DNA from: Arenibacter sp. P308M17
GTDB lineage: Bacteria > Bacteroidota > Bacteroidia > Flavobacteriales > Flavobacteriaceae
Length of the DNA stretch: 42,275 nucleotides
Assembly (NCBI RefSeq): GCF_003426735.1
Contig: NZ_QVON01000014.1
Coordinates: 1 to 42,275 of the forward strand
Direction of reading: 5' to 3'
In this document: piece after piece, positions 8,340-16,039 of the stretch
Numbering within the stretch: position 1 is the stretch's first letter
How the letters are laid out: each line of letters starts with the position of its first letter
Program-made: the position numbers and the translations under genes
The notes under the pieces: model-generated
Seen by the model: the letters and a program-made list of their open reading frames with translations, nothing else
Databases searched by the model: none
What the model was told of the DNA's origin: nothing

Positions 8340-9377
8340 TTAAATTTTTCCCCAAGGGTAGTGTTTACGATCGGGATTGTCCATATAACCAACTAGTCCG
8401 TAGTCATTGAACCGGTATTCGAAAGAACCATCGGAGAACAGATCGACCACACCATAACCGGCTTCGAATTCCGGTCGGTAAGGGAGTGGGGCCTTCCAGT
8501 AATTGGCACAAACAGCACCTCCGCAGATATGGTGTACGCCTAGGTACTGGATATGGTCTATCTGGTGGTAGTGACCGCTCAGACAAAGTTTTACGTTCCT
8601 ATGTTTCCGAAAAAGGTCATGAATTTTTACGATGTCCTGGTGCACACAACTATTATCAATGACCAGGCCATCTGGGTGCTTCTTACCGAGCGGTTCGAAG
8701 AAACAGGCGGCCGATAGAATTGGGGCATGGCTTGCAATCAGAATAGGTGTGATGGGGTCGGTTTCTTGGAGATCCTTTTCGAGCCAGGCGAACTGTGCAT
8801 CGTCCAGATAAATTTGGAAACCTACCCAACCACCTGGCTGGGTGTCATCAAGTACAATGAAGTGCCATCCACCGTGGTCGAAGCTATAATAAGGCGAGAT
8901 CATTCCGAGCTGTTCCATGGCGAGCGCCTTACCAGGAAACAAAGCTCCCTCGCCACCGTAACCCCAGTCAAAATTAACATCGTGGTTGCCCAGCGTGTAA
9001 TGAACGGGCAGGTTACAATGTTCCTGCATTATCCCTCGGTAAATTTCCCACTGTGACTTGGAGATCTCCTCGGTGGCCCAAAATGCATCGGTAATAATAT
9101 CTCCGGTATGCAGGATAAATTCCGGCGTGTCTTTAATAGCTTGAACGTGCTTGATAGCTTTCGGAAGGCCTTCGGGGCTCGCGCAAAGGGGCATGGTTGA
9201 ACCACCTCCGACATGGGTATCACCAAAATGCGCGAATCGAAATGCACGCTTCGTTTTGACAGGTTCCTCTGTGGCTTGGGCGCACGATGTGAATCCCGAT
9301 GCAAGAAGCCCGCTTCCAGCAGCGATCAATTTTTGGGTAAATTTTCTACGGTGTAAATTAAGCTTTTCTTTATTCAT
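8340..9377 (-). CDS. Tat-exported calcineurin-like metallophosphoesterase (345 aa)
   Basis: The N-terminus has a twin-arginine signal (HRRKFTQKL, Arg10-Arg11) followed by a hydrophobic stretch and FTSC (Cys32), so the product is exported folded and may also be lipidated. The catalytic domain has all blocks of the dinuclear-metal phosphoesterase fold: FGDTH (D53, H55), HTGD, LGNHD, ASHAP and SGHYH. Its length is close to that of CpdA-like phosphodiesterases. From family knowledge it hydrolyses a phosphomonoester or phosphodiester; the substrate cannot be read from the sequence. Its promoter carries the same operator as the SusCD and glycosidase operons, so it probably acts on the same glycan (inference), for example removing phosphate or a phosphodiester substituent. 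Confidence 0.85.
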   Translation of the reverse strand: MNKEKLNLHRRKFTQKLIAAGSGLLASGFTSCAQATEEPVKTKRAFRFAHFGDTHVGGGSTMPLCASPEGLPKAIKHVQAIKDTPEFILHTGDIITDAFWATEEISKSQWEIYRGIMQEHCNLPVHYTLGNHDVNFDWGYGGEGALFPGKALAMEQLGMISPYYSFDHGGWHFIVLDDTQPGGWVGFQIYLDDAQFAWLEKDLQETDPITPILIASHAPILSAACFFEPLGKKHPDGLVIDNSCVHQDIVKIHDLFRKHRNVKLCLSGHYHQIDHIQYLGVHHICGGAVCANYWKAPLPYRPEFEAGYGVVDLFSDGSFEYRFNDYGLVGYMDNPDRKHYPWGKI

Positions 9378-9442
9378 ATAAGTCTATTTTTAGATTTCGG
9401 TCTTGTATTTATATTGAAATCAACGAATATTTTTTCATGGAT

Positions 9443-9456
9443 TGCAATATACACTT
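9443..9456 (-). promoter_or_regulatory. Promoter -7 element and half operator for the phosphoesterase
   Basis: On the minus strand this reads AAGTGTATATTGCA: the left half of the operator consensus runs straight into the -7 element TATATTGC (9444-9451). The centre is 24 bp from the full palindrome at 9467-9480, a variant of the 47-48 bp spacing seen at the other promoters. The expected mRNA leader is about 60 bases. Confidence 0.6.
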
Positions 9457-9466
9457 TTAAATTCAA

Positions 9467-9480
9467 AAGTGTATACACTT
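9467..9480. promoter_or_regulatory. GntR-type operator, perfect palindrome (phosphoesterase promoter)
   Basis: AAGTGTATACACTT is a perfect 14-bp palindrome. Its centre lies 22-23 bp upstream of the phosphoesterase -7 element, in the place of the -33 box. It is identical to the site at 27930-27943, and 12-13 of 14 bases agree with most other copies. Confidence 0.8.
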
Positions 9481-9903
9481 AAAACGATAATACACTATGT
9501 AAACGTACATTTCAGAAATACCATTCAAAGGATTGTTCAAAATGATTACGTTAATTATGTATAAAAACGGATGGTCAGTTTTTCAAATTTCAATTTAGAG
9601 TATTGTCCAAGTTGTCTCTATCTTGATTGGGAAAGTTCCTGATGTTCCATCCAGTGATATCCCATTTGCACAAAATCAGTTTTTGAGGTATAAATTTCTC
9701 TAAAGGAAACTAGTTGTACTTAACTATTTTTTGGTTTTCTATTGAAACATCAATATTTGTTCTGTTGCCTTTTCCAGTATTATACTATTAAAAGGATTAT
9801 GCCTAGGGTATATTTTATATTGGGTACTTATTATTGGTTGATTCCGATCCACCTTCCAGTATCCTTTGATTATTCAATTTTTAATATTCTTTTATTTTTT
9901 TAA

Positions 9904-9917
9904 ATGTGTATGCACTT
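9904..9917. promoter_or_regulatory. GntR-type operator, upstream copy (SusCD promoter)
   Basis: The sequence ATGTGTATGCACTT matches the palindrome at 12 of 14 positions. Its centre is about 23 bp before the -7 element TATATTGC at 9934-9941 and 48 bp before the second copy. Confidence 0.75.
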
Positions 9918-9933
9918 TTACGATAAAAAATAT

Positions 9934-9941
9934 TATATTGC
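9934..9941 (+). promoter_or_regulatory. Promoter -7 element of the SusCD operon
   Basis: TATATTGC lies between the two operators. It is close to the Bacteroidota TAnnTTTG consensus, and the same octamer (or TATCTTGC) is found at the equivalent position in all five operator-controlled promoters. Transcription should begin near 9948, giving a leader of about 550 bases before SusC. Confidence 0.65.
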
Positions 9942-9951
9942 AATAAATTTA

Positions 9952-9965
9952 AAGTGCATACACTT
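9952..9965. promoter_or_regulatory. GntR-type operator, downstream copy (SusCD promoter)
   Basis: AAGTGCATACACTT matches the palindrome at 13 of 14 positions, and flanking TTTA/TAAA bases extend the symmetry. It lies at or just after the predicted transcription start, where a bound repressor would block RNA polymerase. Confidence 0.8.
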
Positions 9966-9994
9966 TTAAAGATCTCTAATTTTAAATAATATTG

Positions 9995-10168
9995 ATGATG
10001 AAAATCTTATTCCCAGACCTATTTAAAGAGCGCAGATCCGATAAAAAAAGTGATTATGAAATTAACCATAATGAGGACCATGATTTCTTTTCTGTTAGGA
10101 AAGAGTTGACTTTCAAGGGAATATATATAAGGGATCCAAACATCAGTATAACCTTGGATTCTTCCTGA
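9995..10168 (+). CDS. Possible small leader ORF (57 aa)
   Basis: An ATG-ATG start (9995 or 9998) opens a hydrophilic ORF beginning MMKILFPDLFKERR and ending SITLDSS, within the long untranslated leader of SusC and just after the downstream operator. I recognise no family. It could be a leader peptide, a small protein or a fragment of a decayed gene. Codon use does not decide the matter. Confidence 0.25.
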   Translation: MMKILFPDLFKERRSDKKSDYEINHNEDHDFFSVRKELTFKGIYIRDPNISITLDSS

Positions 10169-10495
10169 TAATTCGCAGTTTATGTCCGAATAATTAAAAA
10201 AATAGTATCAATGAATGTTTTTGGAATAGTATGGAAAGGAAATTTTTGAACGAATAACGGGGGACATAAATAATAAAAAATAGATCTGAAATATTCTTCA
10301 AAATGGTTGGACAGACTTTCGGGTACTATATGATAATGGCAACAATGGCCTCTTGTTTTTCAAATTTTTTTTGATGATGCAATCCAAAAGGTTAGTCAAA
10401 GAAAATCAATTTAAAAGGACGTACAATTTATACATATTTCTAAATATTTAAAATCAAATCAACTAATGTTTAATAAATCAACCATTTAAAGAATT

Positions 10496-13400
10496 ATGAA
10501 AAAAATCAATCAACAGAGGTCTTTCCATTTGGCTTGCCCATATAAGGACCTATTAAAAATTAAGTTCACAATACTCATTATGATGGCTTTTATTGGCTGG
10601 GCCAAGGCCAATGCTTATGGGCCCAACACAAAGGTATCGTTCAAGACGGGTCCCATTACCGTAAAGATGGATCTGGAATCAATGGAACAATCTTTCGTTG
10701 TCAATGGTACCGTCACCGATAATTATGGAGAACCGTTACCGGGAGCCAATATTATGGAAAAGGGTACCTCGAACGGTACCCAAACTGATTTTGACGGAAA
10801 TTTTCAGTTAAGTGTACTTGATCTGGAAGCGGTTCTGGAGGTGTCCTATCTCGGTTTTGGAACAATGGAAATTCCTTTAAAAGGACGGACCACTCTTAAG
10901 ATCCAACTAGAGGAAAGTGCATCCGGTCTGGATGAGGTTGTTCTTGTTGGATATGGTTCTCAAAGCAAAGCTACATTAACCGGATCCATAACCAATATGA
11001 CTACGGAAAAGATAGCGCAAATACCCTCGGCCGATCTAACCACACTGTTGGCGGGAAGGCTTTCGGGAGTAACGATCTCAAGCAATACGGGAATGCCCGG
11101 AATATCCTCGGATCTAACAATTAGGGCTAGGGGAACATGGAACAATGCTACTCCTGTGTATGTTATTGATGGTATTGTAAAGAGCAAGGCCGATTTTGAT
11201 GCACTTGATGTTAATGAGGTAGAGGAAGTCAGCATCCTAAAGGATGCCGCTTCAGGGGCTATTTATGGAGCTAGGGCCGCCAATGGAGTTGTTCTGGTGA
11301 ATACTAAAAAGGGACAATCCGGTAAGCCTACCATAAACTATATTTCAACCTATAGTGTGGAAAGGCCTACTATAATGCCGGAAATGATGTCCGGGATAGA
11401 TATTGCCAAAATGGCGAATACTATAAGTGAATCCTCCTGGTTCTCCTGGAGTCAGGAAGATTTGGATTGGTTGCGTACCGTAAACAATGGGTATGGGTAC
11501 GATTATCTGGATGAAGTCTATAAGGATCCTTATAGTAGCCGTCATGCCGTTAGTATATCAGGGGGATCCGATGCTGTTAAATACTACATAGGGGGATCTA
11601 TCTTTAAACAGACGGGTTTTCTTGAACCGATCAGTTTTGATAAGAACAATTTAAGGGCAAATATTGATGTTAAAATCTCCGATAACCTAACTGCAAATGT
11701 AAATCTTGCTATTTCCAATAGCTTACGCCAAAGAATGGACCCGCCGGGTGATGGCAGTGATTCGGGAGGAGAAGGGTTATGGACAAAGTTACAGACCTGG
11801 AACTTTTACGACCCAATTTTTATAGATGGCAAGGCCCCTAATTTGGGATGGTTAGGTAATGTGGGCGGATTGATCAATGATTCCGGATATATGAAAAATA
11901 GAGGTCAAAATCAAAATGTGGTACTTGGTTTGACCTATAAGATTCCAAATTTGGAAGGCCTGTCGGCCAAGATTACCTACGCCAATAACCAGTCTACAAA
12001 CGATGTGAAAATATTTCAAAAAAAGCATACGTTATACGAAATAACCGGGCATACTCCGCATAATTTTTCACAAGTGGAATTTACCGGAGAAACGGTTCAG
12101 AGCAATTGGCCATCCAGGGAATCGCTTTCGGAGACGGCCTATTTTAACAGGTCATATCAATTTAATACACAAATAAATTATAAGAGGACTTTTGGTTATC
12201 ATGGTATTGATGCATTGTTCGCCTACGAACAAAGCGAGGGTTTTGACAGCAATTTTGGTGCTGGTCGCTATGATTTTCCCATCTTGGTCAGGGATCAATG
12301 GAATCAAACAAGTGGAGTACCCGAAGATTCATGGGCCGGCGGATCGGAAAGTGAAACCGGTAGATTATCGTATGTCGGCAGATTAAACTATGATTTTAGA
12401 TCCAAATATTTACTTACGGCATCATTTAGATATGATGGGTCCCTCATATTTAAGCCGAGCGAACGATGGGGATTGTTCCCGTCTATTTCTGCCGGTTGGG
12501 TGGTAAGTGAAGAGAAATTCTTTGACATCAATTTTATTGAGCGATTGAAATTAAGGGCATCTTATGGTACCGTAGGTAATGACGCGGTCGATCCTTGGAG
12601 GTGGCAGGAGCAGTACGTTGCGGGTGCAGGATATTTTTTGGGGCAGAGTCCCAGGGAAGTCAAGGGAATACAATATGGAGGGATCACCAACCCCTTCATG
12701 ACTTGGGAAACTTCCGAATCCACAAATTTTGGTCTTGATATAAATTTGACCAACAATCTTAGCTTTGCCCTGGATATATGGGGAAAAAGAACAAAGGATA
12801 TTTTGGGATCGCAACTTGATGAGCTTCCGTCCACGGTCGGTGGAAATATACCAAATACCAATTATGGTGAAATGAAGTCCCATGGTTATGAAATAGAAGT
12901 GGACTATAACAATAATATAGGGGACTTCAACTATTACTTGGGGGCAAATTACGGATATGCCACGGATGAAGTCGTAAAAATAGCCCAGGGGGATAATATC
13001 AGGGATTTTCAAAATAGGATCGGCCGTTCCTGGAATTATATTGCCGGATTGGTTTATGACGATATTTTAAGAACCCAGGAAGATATAGATGCCTTACCAG
13101 AAGGTTATACGATCTATGGCCAGACTCCTCAATTGGGCCAGATCAATTACCGAGACATAAGCGGGGTAGATGGTGTGCCGGACGGCAAGATCGATGGTTG
13201 GGATAACACCGTAATCGCTGATAATGCCGCTCCTACTTCAACCTACGGGATCAAGCTGGGCGGTAGTCTGAAAGGAATAAGTGTAGACGTATTGTTCCAA
13301 GGAACTGGAGGCTATAAAAAAATTCTTAGTGCCCAGGCTCCGTATGGATGGACGCGGGTGTATGGTATTTGGCAGGACTATTGGTCTCCCGAGAATGTAA

Positions 13401-13684
13401 ATGCTACCATGCCAAAACCCAACTGGGATATTGCATCGGATCGTTATCATTCTACTTTTTGGTTAAAAAATGCGGATTATATGAGACTGAGATATTTGAA
13501 CATAGGGTATGATCTGCCAGAGAAAGTGCTCAATACTATTGGGGTTAAAAAATTAAAATTGTTCATTTCAGGGACTAATTTATTTACGATCTCGAAATTC
13601 AAAGACTATGATGTGGAACTGGGTAGTGCGGGCGTTTATCCAAATATGCAGAATTATAGTTTAGGTTTAGACATAACACTTTAA
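10496..13684 (+). CDS. SusC/RagA-type TonB-dependent outer-membrane transporter (1062 aa)
   Basis: It imports oligosaccharides across the outer membrane with its SusD partner. After a long N-terminal region with a hydrophobic signal (about 23-36) comes a CarboxypepD_reg-like domain (about 70-145: VNGTVTDNYGEPLPGANIM ... GNFQLSV). Then follow a TonB-box/DEVVLVGYG segment and a plug domain (about 150-270, ending SILKDAASGAIYGARAANGV, the SusC hallmark). A large beta-barrel runs to the C-terminal strand YSLGLDITL. The length is typical for the family. It is 17 bp from SusD and preceded by an operator pair. The N-terminus before the signal is longer than usual; the ATG at 10496 has no good alternative just upstream of the hydrophobic part. 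Confidence 0.95.
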   Translation: MKKINQQRSFHLACPYKDLLKIKFTILIMMAFIGWAKANAYGPNTKVSFKTGPITVKMDLESMEQSFVVNGTVTDNYGEPLPGANIMEKGTSNGTQTDFDGNFQLSVLDLEAVLEVSYLGFGTMEIPLKGRTTLKIQLEESASGLDEVVLVGYGSQSKATLTGSITNMTTEKIAQIPSADLTTLLAGRLSGVTISSNTGMPGISSDLTIRARGTWNNATPVYVIDGIVKSKADFDALDVNEVEEVSILKDAASGAIYGARAANGVVLVNTKKGQSGKPTINYISTYSVERPTIMPEMMSGIDIAKMANTISESSWFSWSQEDLDWLRTVNNGYGYDYLDEVYKDPYSSRHAVSISGGSDAVKYYIGGSIFKQTGFLEPISFDKNNLRANIDVKISDNLTANVNLAISNSLRQRMDPPGDGSDSGGEGLWTKLQTWNFYDPIFIDGKAPNLGWLGNVGGLINDSGYMKNRGQNQNVVLGLTYKIPNLEGLSAKITYANNQSTNDVKIFQKKHTLYEITGHTPHNFSQVEFTGETVQSNWPSRESLSETAYFNRSYQFNTQINYKRTFGYHGIDALFAYEQSEGFDSNFGAGRYDFPILVRDQWNQTSGVPEDSWAGGSESETGRLSYVGRLNYDFRSKYLLTASFRYDGSLIFKPSERWGLFPSISAGWVVSEEKFFDINFIERLKLRASYGTVGNDAVDPWRWQEQYVAGAGYFLGQSPREVKGIQYGGITNPFMTWETSESTNFGLDINLTNNLSFALDIWGKRTKDILGSQLDELPSTVGGNIPNTNYGEMKSHGYEIEVDYNNNIGDFNYYLGANYGYATDEVVKIAQGDNIRDFQNRIGRSWNYIAGLVYDDILRTQEDIDALPEGYTIYGQTPQLGQINYRDISGVDGVPDGKIDGWDNTVIADNAAPTSTYGIKLGGSLKGISVDVLFQGTGGYKKILSAQAPYGWTRVYGIWQDYWSPENVNATMPKPNWDIASDRYHSTFWLKNADYMRLRYLNIGYDLPEKVLNTIGVKKLKLFISGTNLFTISKFKDYDVELGSAGVYPNMQNYSLGLDITL

Positions 13685-13701
13685 TATAAAAAACATTACA
13701 A

Positions 13702-15420
13702 ATGAAAATAAATAATCACCTAGTAGTACTTTTTATTCTGATGGGGCTGGCTTTTGGTTCCTGTGAAAAAGTATTCGAAAAAGAAAACCTGAATGCGATC
13801 AACCCGGAAGATGTCTGGTTGGACGAAGGACTGGCAGACGCCTATATCAACAATATTTATAGTCTATTTATGCCCGGAATGGCTTTTAACGGGGGAGCAT
13901 CGGACGAGGCACCAAATTCGGATGGTTTTACCATGCAGCCCCTTCTTAAGGGAATGGCCGATATCAATACGGTAAATTATTGGCCTTATGCCAATATTAG
14001 AAAGATCAATATTTTGCTCAAAGAAGTGGAAACCAGTACCCTTGATCCCGATTTTTTGGGTAGGCTTAAAGGGCAGGCCCTGTTTTTTAGGGCCTGGGCA
14101 TATTTTAATATGACAAAACTTTATGGAGGTGTCCCTCTGGTATTGCATCCACAAGGTCTGGAAGAGGAAGATTTGTCCGTTCCGAGAAGTAATGCGGCCA
14201 GCTGTTTTGAACAGATAGTTAAGGATCTGGACGAGGCAATTTCATTGTTGCCCGATGAGTGGACGGGTGCAGACTATGGTAGAATAGATAAAGGTACAGC
14301 CATGGCCTTTAAAGGCAGGGCCCTATTGTTTTATGCAAGTCCGCAATTTAACCCTACGGCGGATGCTTCCAAATGGACAGCTGCCTATAATGCCAATAGG
14401 GAAGCATTGGCCTTTTTGGAAGCTATGGGAAAGGGATTGTACCAAGGCAATTACGAGGATATTTGGTATCAGGAATTGAACGAAGAGGTAATTATGGTAA
14501 ACCAATTTTTGAATCCGGGCCGTACCTATAACCAAAATGTATTAAGGCCTTTATGGGCTACCAATGGTAATGTCGGTTATGATCAACCTGCTTTAAAACT
14601 TGTAGATGCATTTCCTATGAAGGATGGATCCAATTTTAATCCCAATACCGGTTACGGAGAGTTCTATAAAAATCGTGATAATCGTTTTTATGCCAATATT
14701 GCATATAACGGGAGCTATCACTATAATATAAAAGATCTCGATGTTTTCGAGTCGTATCTATGGCTATATAAAACTGCTGCCGGAGAAGATTCGGAACAAT
14801 TGTTCTATGGTTTTTCCGGATTTAGATGGACCGGGTTCTATAGATTAAAGGCAGTGGACAAGGATGTGGACGGGGCCACTATTAATCTGTCGGACGTAGA
14901 TTGGATCGAAATCCGATTTGCGGAAGTCTTGATGAATTATGGCGAAGCGGCCAATGAAATTGGTAATACGGCCGAAGCACTTCAGGTATTGTACGATATA
15001 AGGGCCCGTGCAGGTATAGAAGCCGGATCCGGCAATTATGGGGTCACAGCAACGGATCAGGCCGGTATCAGGGAAGCGTATATCAACGAAAGATTTGTTG
15101 AGTTCGCTTTTGAAAATAAAAGATGGGACGACCTTAGAAGATGGAGGAGATTTGATATCCTTAACGACCAAGGAGTGCATAAGGGCTTGGCATTTACCTT
15201 AAATTCAGGAGAACAGGCACCCCAAGGTTATGATAATATTGATGATTTTTGGGATAAATTTTCATGGAGTATTTATGATGTGGAAACCGCTCCGAATGAA
15301 AGATTTAATGTCCCTGATACCTATTATTTCTTTGGGATTCCGGAATCTTATATTCAAAAGGATGCCAATTTGGAGCAGACCATCGGCTGGGACGGAGGAA
15401 CTTTTGATCCCTTGAATTAA
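13702..15420 (+). CDS. SusD/RagB-family glycan-binding lipoprotein (572 aa)
   Basis: A signal sequence with lipobox FGSC (Cys21) anchors it at the outer-membrane surface. The N-terminal SusD-like part (ENLNAINPEDVWLDEGLADAYINNIYSLF) and the C-terminal RagB/SusD part (RARAGI ... INERFVEFAFENKRWDDLRRWRRFD) are both clear. It forms the lid of the SusC transporter and binds the glycan. It follows SusC by 17 bp and is followed by a terminator, so SusC-SusD form a two-gene unit (plus leader). Confidence 0.95.
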   Translation: MKINNHLVVLFILMGLAFGSCEKVFEKENLNAINPEDVWLDEGLADAYINNIYSLFMPGMAFNGGASDEAPNSDGFTMQPLLKGMADINTVNYWPYANIRKINILLKEVETSTLDPDFLGRLKGQALFFRAWAYFNMTKLYGGVPLVLHPQGLEEEDLSVPRSNAASCFEQIVKDLDEAISLLPDEWTGADYGRIDKGTAMAFKGRALLFYASPQFNPTADASKWTAAYNANREALAFLEAMGKGLYQGNYEDIWYQELNEEVIMVNQFLNPGRTYNQNVLRPLWATNGNVGYDQPALKLVDAFPMKDGSNFNPNTGYGEFYKNRDNRFYANIAYNGSYHYNIKDLDVFESYLWLYKTAAGEDSEQLFYGFSGFRWTGFYRLKAVDKDVDGATINLSDVDWIEIRFAEVLMNYGEAANEIGNTAEALQVLYDIRARAGIEAGSGNYGVTATDQAGIREAYINERFVEFAFENKRWDDLRRWRRFDILNDQGVHKGLAFTLNSGEQAPQGYDNIDDFWDKFSWSIYDVETAPNERFNVPDTYYFFGIPESYIQKDANLEQTIGWDGGTFDPLN

Positions 15421-15553
15421 TAGGAATATAAATAATTTCAAGTTTGCCCAAATGGATAGGCCAGAACATTTGTACAAATCAGTAATATTATCATTTGTAT
15501 ATGTATTGTAACTATTGATCATTGGAGTTAGTTAGGTTAGTTTTAGTAGAGGG

Positions 15554-15586
15554 AATGGGGTGTTTAAAGCACTCCATTTCTTTTTT
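15554..15586 (+). terminator. Rho-independent terminator after SusD
   Basis: A 9-bp stem (AATGGGGTG at 15554-15562 with CACTCCATT at 15570-15578, one G.U pair) has a 7-nt loop and is followed by TCTTTTTT. It separates the SusCD unit from the next operator-controlled promoter. Confidence 0.8.
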
Positions 15587-15770
15587 GAATATACGGTCCA
15601 GTTTACTGGGCATAGGAGAGGAGGCCATTTTTGGATCGTTTGCATTGTTGTTAATGGTCACATAAAGAGCTTTGAAAAAAAACGGTATAAACCTGGACTG
15701 CCAAAAGTATATATATCGGAAAGAAACAGTTTTCCGATATATCTGATATCTTATTCCAAATAATTGTTAA

Positions 15771-15784
15771 ATGTGTATACACTT
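15771..15784. promoter_or_regulatory. GntR-type operator, upstream copy (glycosidase operon)
   Basis: ATGTGTATACACTT, 13 of 14 palindrome positions. The centre is 21-22 bp before the -7 element TATCTTGC. Confidence 0.8.
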
Positions 15785-15798
15785 TATTTGAAATTTAG

Positions 15799-15806
15799 TA
15801 TCTTGC
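15799..15806 (+). promoter_or_regulatory. Promoter -7 element of the LamG/GH36-like operon
   Basis: TATCTTGC lies between the two operators at the same offset as in the other four promoters. Confidence 0.65.
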
Positions 15807-15817
15807 CGATAAAATTA

Positions 15818-15831
15818 ATGTGTATACACTT
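15818..15831. promoter_or_regulatory. GntR-type operator, downstream copy (glycosidase operon)
   Basis: ATGTGTATACACTT, identical to the upstream copy and centred 47 bp from it, just after the predicted transcription start. Confidence 0.8.
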
Positions 15832-16039
15832 TGATGGTGGCCATGGCACGCATTCAAAGTAAGGGCAAAGGAAATTAGTAAGGGTTGAATTTTTACAGGG
15901 TAAAAATCTATGGGAAATGGGATCCATATTTCGGCAAGATCTAGAACCCATCAACCTTGTCAGGTAAGCAATTGTGCTGCTCTTAGGAATATATATTGGA
16001 ATAAAATGATCGATAATAAAAAGTTTAATTAAAATAATC

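Larger units (their letters stand above)
9378..10495. other. Divergent regulatory region between phosphoesterase and SusC (1.1 kb)
   Basis: It contains two operator-controlled promoters: one to the left for the phosphoesterase (9443-9480) and one to the right for the SusCD operon (9904-9965). Between them, about 9485-9900, I see no feature. After the SusC promoter there is an unusually long leader of roughly 550 bases, with a short ORF at 9995-10168. Confidence 0.6.
15421..16039. other. Intergenic region with terminator, operator pair and structured leader (619 bp)
   Basis: It contains the SusD terminator, the operator pair with its -7 element (15771-15831), and a leader of about 225 bases. 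The leader holds a small perfect hairpin (TTTTTAC arm and GTAAAAA arm near 15888-15907) flanked by a longer complementary pair (AAGGGTTGA and TCAACCTT). It also has a remnant-like ORF of 14 codons at 15832. No real gene was seen. Confidence 0.5.
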
